From Anaerolinea thermophila (GTDB lineage: Bacteria; Chloroflexota; Anaerolineae; Anaerolineales; Villigracilaceae): a DNA stretch of 23,839 nucleotides. The stretch's first letter is position 1. Every line of letters starts with the position of its first letter. Under the pieces are notes generated by a model. That model did no database searches. It worked only from the letters and a program-made list of their open reading frames with translations, and had not been told where the DNA came from. The position numbers and the translations under genes were made by a program. The DNA is taken from NCBI GenBank assembly GCA_020722305.1, contig DYLB01000009.1:1-23839 (forward strand), read 5' to 3'. Below, piece by piece: positions 1-7,136 of the stretch.

Positions 1-1
1 A

Positions 2-589
2 ATCGAAATCGGACGACTGCTGCGGGCCGGGACGACCGGCTTCATCGCCGGCTGCCGCGTCTCGCAACTGGACGCGCCCGCCTTCGGGGCCTTGGTGCGC
101 GCCCCGCTGGGAGACGGCTATCAGGTCTACGGCCTGATCCACGACATCCATATTGACGACGACGGGTTGGTGCGCCAACTGGTGACGGCCGACAACGTCA
201 GCGACGAGGTGATGCGCGACAACCGCGAACGGCGCATCGTCCCGGTCGAGATGTCGGTGCTGGCGGTCGGCTATGAACAGGGCGGGCGCATCTTCCACCT
301 GCTGCCGCCGCGTCCGCCCCTCAGCCTGGATGTCATCTATCTGTGCAACGAATCGGAACTGGCCCGTTTCACCTCGGCCGGGCGGTTTGGGTATTTCCGT
401 CACATCCTGCGGGCGCAAGACATCCCGATTGGCGAGCTGCTGGCGGCCCACATCCAACAGGCTGCTCTGGCGCATGGAAAACTGGCCGGAGCCTGGAAGG
501 AAGACGCGACGAAAGAGTTGATCACACTGCTAAGGGATGATTACCCGACCCTGATGGCAGTACTTGGGGCCTTGGGCGAGGTGGTTTAG
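2..589 (+). CDS. 3' part of a probable HAS-barrel domain protein (5' end outside window)
   Basis: The frame is open from the window edge to a TAG at 587-589, giving 195 visible residues. The first visible residues (IGRLLRAGTTGF, then a run ending VYGLIHDIHIDDDG) resemble the small beta-barrel (HAS barrel) found at the N-terminus of HerA-type ATPases and in stand-alone proteins of Chloroflexota and Cyanobacteria. The second half is helical and has no motif I recognise. No Walker motif is visible, so this is not the ATPase itself. The frame continues upstream of the first internal GTG/ATG candidates, so the true start lies outside the window. A HerA/NurA neighbour to the left would support the reading. 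The coding call is firm; the family is a tentative recognition from the barrel pattern alone. Confidence 0.55.
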   Translation: MEIGRLLRAGTTGFIAGCRVSQLDAPAFGALVRAPLGDGYQVYGLIHDIHIDDDGLVRQLVTADNVSDEVMRDNRERRIVPVEMSVLAVGYEQGGRIFHLLPPRPPLSLDVIYLCNESELARFTSAGRFGYFRHILRAQDIPIGELLAAHIQQAALAHGKLAGAWKEDATKELITLLRDDYPTLMAVLGALGEVV

Positions 590-618
590 GGGAAACCTCC
601 CGCGAAGTGCCCGCAGGT

Positions 619-724
619 GGTCGAGTAGCGAAGCGTATCGAGGCCAGGGTGAAGGTTTCTTCAAAAAACCTGGTTGAACCGCTCAAGCTCTTCGGCAAGC
701 TCAGGACAACGCCTTCGGGGCGGT
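619..724. repeat. Intergenic repeat mosaic between convergent genes
   Basis: The 195-base gap 590-784 separates two convergent genes and holds no credible gene. Positions 619-645 and about 686-711 look like two short phrases that I recognise as frequent interspersed extragenic repeats in GC-rich environmental genomes (cores GAGTAGCGAAGCGTATCG and TTCGGCAAGCTCAGGACA). Between them AGGTTT/AAACCT can form a small hairpin near 654-672. ACCGC at 678-682 pairs with GCGGT at 720-724. There is no clean terminator, although the hairpin could act as a weak one on the minus strand. The repeat identity is from memory and copy number was not tested. Confidence 0.45.
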
Positions 725-784
725 GAGAAGATACCACGAAGGAATACCCAGGAAAACCGTAACTACCTGCTCATCTGAGGCCGG

Positions 785-1720
785 TCATCCCCCGTTGTAA
801 CGGATCGGTTCCACGTCCCGGTTTTGGGGTTCGGGGGTATTCGTCCCGCGCGGGTAGTAGAAGGTTTGGCGCAACTGCCAATTCCACTCGGCAGACTGGC
901 GGTAGCCCTGGTAGGTACCCCAGAACTGCATCCAGCGGAACCAGAAGATGCCGGTGAGGCTGCGCCAGAAGAGGCGCTGGCGGAAGGCGTGCCACAGGTC
1001 ACTGGACACGTTGCCGCTGACCATGCGGACCACGTCGTAAAGGCTGAAATGGGCGGCGGGATACAGCCGCTTGAAGGCCATCGCCTCGCGGCGGTAACGG
1101 TTGAAAACTCCCCGCGGCGTTTCGTTGTGGACGTGGATGATCTCGGCTTCGGCTACGTAGGCGATGACGTGTCCCTGCTCGAAGGCCCACTTGGCCCAGG
1201 CCAGGTCTTCGAGGCCGGTCAGGGTTTCGTCGTAGGGATGTGTCTCCCAAAGCGAACGCCGGATGCAGGCGTTGGCATTGTTACAAAACGGATGGTTTTG
1301 GCGAGGCTGCGAAACGTCCGGGAACCACTGGGCGAAGACCTGCTGCTCGGAGAATTTGGTCGTCTCCATGCCGCGCTGCTTGCCGTAGGTCAACGCGGCC
1401 TGTGGGTCGGCGAACGGCTCCAGCAGGCGCTCCAACCAGTCGGGGTAGACCGGGTAGACGTGGGCGCTGGCGATGACGACCAGTTCATGCGTGGCGGCGG
1501 CGAGGCCCAGGTTGAGCGACCGTCCGAAGGTGAATTCCTGCGGCGGGATGTGGACGACCTTCGCCCCGTAGGATTCTGCGATGGCGACGGTCTCGTCGGT
1601 TGAGCCGGAATCGACCAGGATGACCTCGACCTCTTTTACGGTTTGGCGGGCTATCCCCTCCAGCAGGCGCGGCAGGTGGCGGGCTTCATTGTAGGCGCGG
1701 ATGACGAGGGAGCAGTTCAT
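785..1720 (-). CDS. Family 2 glycosyltransferase
   Basis: A 311-residue protein with a GT-A fold N-terminus. It starts MNCSLVIRAYNEARHLPRLL, the usual family 2 opening, and has the nucleotide-binding VDSGSTDET at residues 36-44. The usual DxD region reads ASAHVYP (84-90). The catalytic-base type ED pair is at 171-172 (GLEDLAWAKWA), followed by a conserved HVH at 196-198. The aromatic-rich C-terminus may lie against the membrane but has no clear transmembrane helix. I chose the ATG at 1720 because the family pattern begins there; an upstream in-frame ATG at 1753 would add eleven atypical residues. It lies 53 bases downstream of a sulfotransferase on the same strand, so the pair may build and decorate a surface glycan. 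Acceptor and donor sugars cannot be read from the sequence. Confidence 0.85.
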   Translation of the reverse strand: MNCSLVIRAYNEARHLPRLLEGIARQTVKEVEVILVDSGSTDETVAIAESYGAKVVHIPPQEFTFGRSLNLGLAAATHELVVIASAHVYPVYPDWLERLLEPFADPQAALTYGKQRGMETTKFSEQQVFAQWFPDVSQPRQNHPFCNNANACIRRSLWETHPYDETLTGLEDLAWAKWAFEQGHVIAYVAEAEIIHVHNETPRGVFNRYRREAMAFKRLYPAAHFSLYDVVRMVSGNVSSDLWHAFRQRLFWRSLTGIFWFRWMQFWGTYQGYRQSAEWNWQLRQTFYYPRGTNTPEPQNRDVEPIRYNGG

Positions 1721-1743
1721 GTGGATAAAGTATGCAGGGAAAA

Positions 1744-1776
1744 AGGTACCCAAGTACCTACGTGTCTACGTGTCTA
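1744..1776. repeat. Short inverted and tandem repeat at a gene junction
   Basis: AGGTAC (1744-1749) and GTACCT (1754-1759) form a perfect inverted repeat. They are followed by two copies of CTACGTGT and a partial third. The last copy contains the stop codon of the sulfotransferase (1774-1776). The element therefore fills the junction between the sulfotransferase and the glycosyltransferase. Confidence 0.5.
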
Positions 1777-2637
1777 CCAATCACCATCTTTCTCATACCC
1801 CAGCCGCACCAATAATTCCCCGGCCACATCTTTGAAGAGCTTCTTGTGCTCCTCGGTGAAGTATTTCTTCCACTCGCCGGTCTTGCCGGAGCGGAAGGTG
1901 GGGGATTTGGCCGGGTTGATGGCGGATTCGAGGGCCTGGATGACCGTCTCGCGGGAGGCGCGGAGGGACCTCCCGAGGCGGGAACGCAAATGGTCCACGA
2001 CCAGGCCCAGGGTCCCGGCCCGCTCGTGGACGAGGGACTCGAAGTGCAGGGTCAGGACGTTGGGCTGGTCCAGCCATCCGAGGTAGGGGGCGAAGCGATC
2101 CGCAATGTTTGGGAATTCGACCCCGGAATCTGGCCGTCCCAAAATGCTGACCTTGAGCCGGGCGTCGAAATCGGGCAGGGAGCGGTAGTAGGCGTGGTGG
2201 ACGTGGGCCGGTTCCATGTCGGCGACGTAGAAGACGTGCGAGACGGCCACGTCACGCGGATCACGGAAGATGAAGTAAGGCACGAAAGCGGGGGAGGCGG
2301 CGCGGGCGACGGCTTCGGGCCGGGCGAACAGATGGGCCGAGGCGACGTCGCCGTGACGGAGCGAGTCGAGCCAGGCCAGGGCCTGTTCGGGCGGGCGTTT
2401 GCGTCCGCTTTCGCCCTCGTATTCGGCGTAGAAAGAGTGCAGGCGGCGGGAAAAGGGCGCAACTTGCGAAAATCCGAGCAGGATCTGGTCGAGCAGGTGG
2501 GTGCCGCTCTTGGGAAAGGAAATGCCGAGCAGCACCGGCCAGCCGTTTTCCGGTGCAGGCAGGGAGGCGAAACGCAGGCGCTGGGCGGTCTTCTCGGCCT
2601 GGAAAAGGGCGCGGCGGAGGGTGGTCTTGATGGGCAT
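1774..2637 (-). CDS. PAPS-dependent sulfotransferase domain protein
   Basis: A 287-residue protein with the three signature regions of the sulfotransferase fold (Pfam Sulfotransfer_1). The 5'-phosphosulfate loop FPKSGTHLLDQIL is at 41-53, the 3'-phosphate motif region IFRDPRDVAVSH at 123-134, and the C-terminal RSGKTGEWKKYFT at 249-261 corresponds to the RKGxxGDWKxxF segment. Such enzymes move sulfate from PAPS to a hydroxyl or amine on a glycan, lipid or small molecule. The reading frame stays open far upstream, but that part overlaps yqeY and has no family similarity. The ATG at 2637 places the P-loop at the usual distance from the N-terminus and sits just after a TATAAT. Together with the downstream glycosyltransferase it suggests a sulfated glycan or glycolipid. 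The substrate is unknown. Confidence 0.85.
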   Translation of the reverse strand: MPIKTTLRRALFQAEKTAQRLRFASLPAPENGWPVLLGISFPKSGTHLLDQILLGFSQVAPFSRRLHSFYAEYEGESGRKRPPEQALAWLDSLRHGDVASAHLFARPEAVARAASPAFVPYFIFRDPRDVAVSHVFYVADMEPAHVHHAYYRSLPDFDARLKVSILGRPDSGVEFPNIADRFAPYLGWLDQPNVLTLHFESLVHERAGTLGLVVDHLRSRLGRSLRASRETVIQALESAINPAKSPTFRSGKTGEWKKYFTEEHKKLFKDVAGELLVRLGYEKDGDW

Positions 2638-2646
2638 GGCAGGGAT

Positions 2647-2652
2647 ATTATA
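2647..2652 (-). promoter_or_regulatory. -10 element of the sulfotransferase promoter
   Basis: On the minus strand a perfect TATAAT (2652 to 2647) ends ten bases before the chosen ATG. A start of transcription seven bases further on would leave a leader of about three bases. The nearest -35-like hexamer, TTGCGA, has a short 14-base spacer. It is divergent from the yqeY promoter. Confidence 0.5.
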
Positions 2653-2685
2653 CTCACGCAAAACTTTCGCAAGGCTGACTTCTAG

Positions 2686-2691
2686 TATAAT
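2686..2691 (+). promoter_or_regulatory. -10 element of the yqeY promoter, probably leaderless transcript
   Basis: A perfect TATAAT at 2686-2691 is followed by the yqeY ATG at 2699. Transcription would begin at about 2698, so the message would be leaderless or nearly so. No Shine-Dalgarno sequence is present. The -35 region is poor. Confidence 0.55.
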
Positions 2692-2698
2692 CTCCATT

Positions 2699-3145
2699 AT
2701 GGATATAAAAACAAAACTTAACGACTCGCTCAAAGACGCCATGCGCGCCGGGGACGACGTGCGCCGGGGCACCCTGCGCATGACGCTGGCTGCCATCAAG
2801 CAGGCCGAGATTGACCGCCGGGTCGTTCTCGACGAGGCGGCGGTGCTGGCGATCCTGCAAAAAGAGATCAAGACCCGCCGCGAATCGCTCGAAGAAGCCG
2901 AAAAAGCCGGCCGGGCCGACCTGGTCTCCGCTGCCCAGGCTGAAATTGCCGTGATCTCGGCTTTCTTGCCCCAAGGCCTCGACCCGGACGAACTCAAGGC
3001 CCTGGCCAGGGAAGCCATCGCCGAAACCGGCGCGACCAACATGAAGGAAATGGGCCTGGTGATGAAAGCCCTGATGCCCAAAGTCGCCGGGCGCGCCCCG
3101 GGGGACCAGGTCAGCGCGGCTGTGCGGGACCTGCTGCAGGGGTAG
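2699..3145 (+). CDS. yqeY: GatB/YqeY domain protein
   Basis: A 148-residue protein, the normal length for the YqeY family, starting MDIKTKLNDSLKDAMRAGD. Conserved features are the early KTKL..DLK-type helix, LRMTLAAIKQAEID, the KEIKTRRES segment, ISAFLPQGLD, and the C-terminal MKEMGLVMKALMPKVAGRAPG, which is the helical domain shared with the GatB subunit of the tRNA-dependent amidotransferase. Stand-alone YqeY proteins are thought to bind RNA or act near tRNA charging, but no catalytic role is established. The start is fixed by the TATAAT at 2686-2691 and by length; upstream frame extension would run into the divergent sulfotransferase. Twelve bases separate it from the next gene, so it probably leads the operon. 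Confidence 0.9.
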   Translation: MDIKTKLNDSLKDAMRAGDDVRRGTLRMTLAAIKQAEIDRRVVLDEAAVLAILQKEIKTRRESLEEAEKAGRADLVSAAQAEIAVISAFLPQGLDPDELKALAREAIAETGATNMKEMGLVMKALMPKVAGRAPGDQVSAAVRDLLQG

Positions 3146-3157
3146 CCCGGCCAACGC

Positions 3158-5290
3158 ATGGATGCCAACCTCCGGCAAACCAGGCCGACCCGCCGGGTCG
3201 CTTTACGGGCGATCATGCTCCTGATGGTCGTCAGCGCAGCGGCCTTTCTCGTGTTGATCCTGACCTTGCCGTCCCCGCCGGATAACTTCCCGGCCCAGGC
3301 CGGCGAAGTGGCCCAACAAAACATCCAGGCCCCGCGCACGGTTGAATACGTCAGCCAAATCCTGACCGAACAGGCGCGCCAGTCTGCCGAGAACCAGGTC
3401 GCGCCGGTCTATGCCCCGCCCGACCCGGCCATCGCCCGCCTCCAGATCGAACATCTCCGCTCTGCCCTGCAATACATCACCGTCGTCCGCAACGACATTT
3501 TTGCCAGCCCGGAACAAAAACTGGCCGACCTGGGCAAGATGCAAGACCTGCACCTGGACGAGGAGACGGCCAATGCCCTGCTGGGGCTGCCGCAGAACCG
3601 CTGGGACAGTCTCCAGCAAGAAACGCTCAGCGTGCTGGAACAGGTGATGCGCTCCAGCATCCGCCAGGATGAGCTGGAGACCGTCCGCCGGAGCATTCCC
3701 ACCCTGGTCAGCCTGGCCCTCAGCGAAGACCAGGCGCAGCTCGTCGCGGACCTGGTGTCTGCGTTCGTCGTCCCCAACAGTTTCTTCAGCCCCGAGCTGA
3801 CCGAGCTGGCCCGCCAGGCGGCGCGGGAGGCCGTCGAGCCGGTGACGCAAACCTTCATCGAGGGAGAGACCATCATCCAGAGCGGCGAAGTGGTCACTGA
3901 CTTCCACATCGAGGCCCTGACCAAACTGGGCCTGATCCAGCCGCCGGAAAACCCGCAAAACGGATACCTGGGGACGGGCGCGTTGATCCTGGTCGCGGCG
4001 GGGTTCGTCTGGATGTATTTCCTGCGCCGCCGCCCAGCCATGCTCAACAACCTGCGCAGCCTGGTGATCATTGCCCTGCTCTTCCTGGCTTTCCTGATCG
4101 GAGCGCGCCTGCTGGTCAACCGCAGCGTCATGCCTTACATCTACCCGCTGTCGGCCTTCGGGCTGCTGCTGGGCGTCCTCTTCGGGCAGGAATTGGGCCT
4201 GGTGCTGTCGTTCGTCCTGGCGGTCTTGGCCGGTTACGGCGTCCCTAACAGTCTCGACCTGACGCTCTTCTACCTGTTCCCGGCGCTGACCGGCGTGCTG
4301 GCCCTCGGACGCGCCCAGCGCGTGGCCCATTTCTTCCGGGCCGGGGTGGTGATTGCCCTGACCGGCTTTGCCATGGTCCTGGCGTATCGCTGGCCCTTCG
4401 TCACCACCGACCTGCGCGGCCTGGTCGAGTTGAGCTTGGCGGCCATCTTCAACGGGGTCGCTGCCACGAGCATCACCCTGCTGCTCCAATATCTGCTGGC
4501 CCAATTTTTAGGACTGGTCACGCCCTTGCAACTGCTCGAAATCTCGCGGCCCGATTTTCCCCTGCTGCAATTCTTCCTGCGCAACGCCCCCGGCACGTAC
4601 CAGCACAGCCTGCAGGTCGCCAACCTGGCCGAACAGGCCGCCGAACGGATCGGGGCCGACCCGCTCCTGACCCGCGTTGGGGCGCTCTTTCACGACGTGG
4701 GCAAGGCCGCCAATGCCTCCTTCTTCATCGAGAACCAGGTCCCCGGCAGCATCAACACCCACGACGACATCCAGCCGGCCGAGAGCGCGGCGGCCATCAT
4801 CCGCCACGTGACCGACGGGGTGGAACTGGCCCGCAAGCACCGCCTTCCAGGCCGCATCACCGATTTCATGCTCGAACACCACGGCACGCTGGTCACCCGT
4901 TACCAGTACCGCAAAGCCATCGACGCGGCCGGCGGCGACCCGTCCCAGGTGGACCTCGACAACTTCCGCTACCCCGGCCCGTCGCCGCGTTCCCGCGAGA
5001 CCGCCCTGCTGATGCTGGCCGACGGGGTGGAAGCCCGTGCCCGCGCCGAGCAGCCCAAAGACGAAGACGAGTTGAGAGCCCTCATTCGCAGCGTGATCGA
5101 AATCGCCCAGCGCGAAGGCCAGCTCGACAACACCCCGCTGACCCTGCGCGACCTGCATGTCATCACCGAATCCTTCGTCACCACCCTGCGCAACACCTAC
5201 CACCCGCGCATCCAGTATCCCAAATCCCTGTCCGGCGAGAGCCGGCCCGCCGCAGAAGACGTCCCCACCACCCCCAACCCGCCAAAATGA
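3158..5290 (+). CDS. 7TM-HD family cyclic-di-AMP phosphodiesterase (PgpH/YqfF type)
   Basis: A 710-residue membrane protein with the domain order of the 7TM-HD family: one N-terminal membrane segment (about 17-37), a large extracytoplasmic helical region (about 40-265), seven hydrophobic segments (about 272-455), then a cytoplasmic HD domain. Metal ligands are visible at H483 (YQHSLQ), H512-D513 (LFHDVGK), H550 (IRHVTD), H574-H575 (LEHHGT) and D622 (MLADGVE), so the site is complete. Characterised members (Listeria PgpH) hydrolyse c-di-AMP; that substrate is inferred here by family. The C-terminal tail is proline-rich. Its stop overlaps the ybeY start by four bases (ATGA), suggesting translational coupling. 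This gene order, 7TM-HD then ybeY then a diacylglycerol kinase, is widely conserved in bacteria. Confidence 0.9.
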   Translation: MDANLRQTRPTRRVALRAIMLLMVVSAAAFLVLILTLPSPPDNFPAQAGEVAQQNIQAPRTVEYVSQILTEQARQSAENQVAPVYAPPDPAIARLQIEHLRSALQYITVVRNDIFASPEQKLADLGKMQDLHLDEETANALLGLPQNRWDSLQQETLSVLEQVMRSSIRQDELETVRRSIPTLVSLALSEDQAQLVADLVSAFVVPNSFFSPELTELARQAAREAVEPVTQTFIEGETIIQSGEVVTDFHIEALTKLGLIQPPENPQNGYLGTGALILVAAGFVWMYFLRRRPAMLNNLRSLVIIALLFLAFLIGARLLVNRSVMPYIYPLSAFGLLLGVLFGQELGLVLSFVLAVLAGYGVPNSLDLTLFYLFPALTGVLALGRAQRVAHFFRAGVVIALTGFAMVLAYRWPFVTTDLRGLVELSLAAIFNGVAATSITLLLQYLLAQFLGLVTPLQLLEISRPDFPLLQFFLRNAPGTYQHSLQVANLAEQAAERIGADPLLTRVGALFHDVGKAANASFFIENQVPGSINTHDDIQPAESAAAIIRHVTDGVELARKHRLPGRITDFMLEHHGTLVTRYQYRKAIDAAGGDPSQVDLDNFRYPGPSPRSRETALLMLADGVEARARAEQPKDEDELRALIRSVIEIAQREGQLDNTPLTLRDLHVITESFVTTLRNTYHPRIQYPKSLSGESRPAAEDVPTTPNPPK

Positions 5291-5745
5291 TCCACTTCGA
5301 TAGACCGATCCCCCTGCCCGCTCCGGTTGACGAGTCCCTGCTGGAAAGAGCCGCGCTGGCAGTCCTCGAACACCAATCCGCCAGCCTCGCCAGTGACTTG
5401 ACCCTCGTCCTTGCGGATGACGCCCAACTGCGCGCCCTGAACCGGGATTTCCTGGGGACGGATGCCCCGACCGACGTCTTATCCTTCCCCGCCGGCGAAA
5501 CGGACCCGGAAACTGGTCGCCGTTATCTCGGCGATATCCTGCTCTCGGTCGAACGCGCCGCGCACCAGGCCGAAAGGTCCGGCCATTCCCTGATGGATGA
5601 ACTGCAACTATTGGTCGTCCACGGCGTGCTGCATTTGCTCGGCCATGACCACGCCGAGGCGGAGGAAAAAGCCCGGATGTGGGCGGCCCAGGCCCAGGTT
5701 CTGGAAAGACTCGGGCTGGGGCATGTCACCGTCAGCGAAGAATAA
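5287..5745 (+). CDS. ybeY: Endoribonuclease YbeY (16S rRNA maturation)
   Basis: A 152-residue zinc metalloprotein of usual length. The family signature is complete: LNRDFLGTDAPTDVLSFP at 51-68, then the HGxxHLxGxDH zinc site with H112, H116 and H122. YbeY acts in 16S rRNA 3'-end processing and in ribosome quality control. Translation starts inside the stop codon of the upstream phosphodiesterase (ATGA), and only four bases separate it from the next gene, so it is an internal operon gene. Confidence 0.95.
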   Translation: MIHFDRPIPLPAPVDESLLERAALAVLEHQSASLASDLTLVLADDAQLRALNRDFLGTDAPTDVLSFPAGETDPETGRRYLGDILLSVERAAHQAERSGHSLMDELQLLVVHGVLHLLGHDHAEAEEKARMWAAQAQVLERLGLGHVTVSEE

Positions 5746-5749
5746 ATCC

Positions 5750-6133
5750 ATGAAAGCCTTCTTCATTTCCCGAATCCGTTCGTTCGGTTACGCCTTCAAA
5801 GGCTGGTGGCACGTCATCAAGACCCAGCAAAATGCCTGGATCCATGCCGTGTTTTCGGTGCTGGTGGTGCTGATGGCGGCCTGGCTGGGTTTGCCCGCCC
5901 GCGATTGGGCGGTCCTGATCCTGACGATTACGGTGGTCTGGGCAGCCGAATTCATCAACACCGCCATCGAAGCCGTGCTCGACCTGGCTAGCCCGGACAT
6001 CCACCCGCTGGCCGGGGTCGGCAAGGACGTGGGCGCGGCCGCCGTGTTGATTGCGGCCCTGGCCTCAATCCTGGTCGGCCTGCTTATTTTGGGGCCGCCG
6101 TTATGGGCGAAATTAACTGCTCTATTGAATTGA
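5750..6133 (+). CDS. Diacylglycerol kinase family protein (undecaprenol kinase type)
   Basis: A 127-residue integral membrane protein. An amphipathic N-terminus (FGYAFKGWWHVIKTQQNAW) is followed by three hydrophobic segments (about 31-48, 52-80, 95-115). The DAGK signature EFINTAIEAVLDLASP starts at E67, and GKDVGAAAVL at 91-100 supplies the conserved Lys-Asp. In Gram-positive-like bacteria this family phosphorylates undecaprenol or diacylglycerol for lipid recycling; which lipid is used here is not visible. The ATG at 5750 is four bases after the ybeY stop. An in-frame ATG at 5723 would overlap ybeY and add unconserved residues. Confidence 0.88.
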   Translation: MKAFFISRIRSFGYAFKGWWHVIKTQQNAWIHAVFSVLVVLMAAWLGLPARDWAVLILTITVVWAAEFINTAIEAVLDLASPDIHPLAGVGKDVGAAAVLIAALASILVGLLILGPPLWAKLTALLN

Positions 6134-6134
6134 A

Positions 6135-6171
6135 CGGAACACGCCAGGCGTTCTATCTGCCCCGTGTTCCG
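6135..6171. repeat. Inverted repeat between the lipid kinase and endonuclease genes
   Basis: CGGAACACG (6135-6143) pairs perfectly with CGTGTTCCG (6163-6171) around a 19-base loop. It begins one base after the kinase stop. There is no T-run, so it is not a canonical terminator. It could stabilise an mRNA end or bind a regulator. Confidence 0.45.
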
Positions 6172-6203
6172 TGTTGCGTAAGCGCGCAGAATTAGGAGAA
6201 CCC

Positions 6204-7055
6204 ATGTCTCTTTCTTTCCGTTTCGGCACCGTCGGCTCGCCGATCGCAACGCCCAAGAAACCGGGCGGTTCGGTCGGCGCAATCGGATTCAGCAAATCGC
6301 TCGGCTTGGAAGCGCTCGAACTCGGCTGGGTGCAGTCGGTGCGGGTCAGTGAGGCGACCTGCGCGGCGATCAAAGCCGCCGCGGCAGAGCAGGACGTGAG
6401 CCTCAGTGTCCACGCGCCGTACTTCATCAACTTGAACGCGGCCGAGGACGAGTGGCCCAAATCCCGCCAGCGCCTGATGGACGCGGCCCATTACGGCAAC
6501 CTGGCCGGGGCGACCGACATCATCTTCCATCCCGGCTCGTATTTCGGGAACGACCCGGCCGAGGTGCTGAAAACCGCCATCCCGCGCCTGGCTGGCTGCG
6601 TGGACGAACTGCGCGCCGCCGGGAACCCGGCCATCCTGCGTCCGGAGACGATGGGCAAATCGGCCATGCTCGGTTCACTGGAAGACACGCTGGCGATGGG
6701 CAAAACCATCCCTGACGTGGAGCCCTGCCTCGACTTTGCCCACCTGCACGCCCGTCCCGGCGATGGGACGGTCAACACTTACGAGGAATGGGCGAATTAT
6801 CTCGAGTTATACAGCAAGGCATTGGGAAAAGACTCGTTGAAGCGCCTGCACATCCACCTTTCGGGCATCGAGTACGGCCCGAAGGGCGAGAAGAACCACC
6901 TCAAGCTCGAAGAAGCCGACCTGGATTTACAGGCCATCTTCCGGGCGCTCAAGGACTTCGGCTGCGCTGGGCGGATCCTGTGCGAAAGCCCCATCATGGA
7001 AGAAGACGCGTTGAATATGCTGAAGGTGTGGAAGGAGGTTAGCGGGGAAGGGTGA
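6204..7055 (+). CDS. Endonuclease IV family (AP endonuclease 2 / TIM barrel) protein
   Basis: A 283-residue TIM-barrel protein with metal ligands in endonuclease IV order: H70 (SVHAPY), H109 (FHPGSY), E148 (PETMGK), D177 and H180 (CLDFAH), H218 (HIHLSG), H232 (EKNHL) and E261 (CESP). The family cuts DNA 5' of abasic sites in base-excision repair using three zinc ions. The position matching the Asp of the E. coli DRH motif is Lys here (KNH); I recall this for the archaeal-type branch. The ATG at 6204 follows AGGAGA with good spacing. Seventy bases and an inverted repeat separate it from the lipid kinase, so it may be the last gene of that run or have its own promoter. Confidence 0.85.
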   Translation: MSLSFRFGTVGSPIATPKKPGGSVGAIGFSKSLGLEALELGWVQSVRVSEATCAAIKAAAAEQDVSLSVHAPYFINLNAAEDEWPKSRQRLMDAAHYGNLAGATDIIFHPGSYFGNDPAEVLKTAIPRLAGCVDELRAAGNPAILRPETMGKSAMLGSLEDTLAMGKTIPDVEPCLDFAHLHARPGDGTVNTYEEWANYLELYSKALGKDSLKRLHIHLSGIEYGPKGEKNHLKLEEADLDLQAIFRALKDFGCAGRILCESPIMEEDALNMLKVWKEVSGEG

Positions 7056-7090
7056 GAGTAAAAAGTGAAAGGTGAGAGGTGAAAAGCAAA

Positions 7091-7117
7091 GAGCCTATCT
7101 GTTATGACAGGCCCTTT
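7091..7117 (+). terminator. Imperfect hairpin with T-run after the endonuclease gene
   Basis: GCCT (7093-7096) pairs with AGGC (7109-7112). One mismatch and two further pairs extend the stem, and CCTTTT follows. It lies between convergent genes. The preceding 35 bases are a degenerate purine run of GTGAAAGG/GTGAGAGG units. Confidence 0.4.
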
Positions 7118-7136
7118 TGACAATTCGTCCGAAAAC

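Noticed and set aside
824..1603. A 259-residue plus-strand open frame opposite the glycosyltransferase
   Set aside because: The opposite strand encodes a complete family 2 glycosyltransferase, and this frame has no domain signature.
1846..2685. A 279-residue plus-strand open frame opposite the sulfotransferase
   Set aside because: Antisense to conserved sulfotransferase motifs, Gly/Val-rich shadow composition and no start signal.
2638..3339. A long N-terminal extension of the sulfotransferase frame
   Set aside because: It would overlap all of yqeY in antisense, has no family similarity, and lies upstream of the TATAAT that precedes the shorter ATG.
3203..4504. A 433-residue minus-strand open frame opposite the 7TM-HD gene
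   Set aside because: Low-complexity Gln/Asp/Arg composition typical of antisense frames, and no ribosome binding site or motif.
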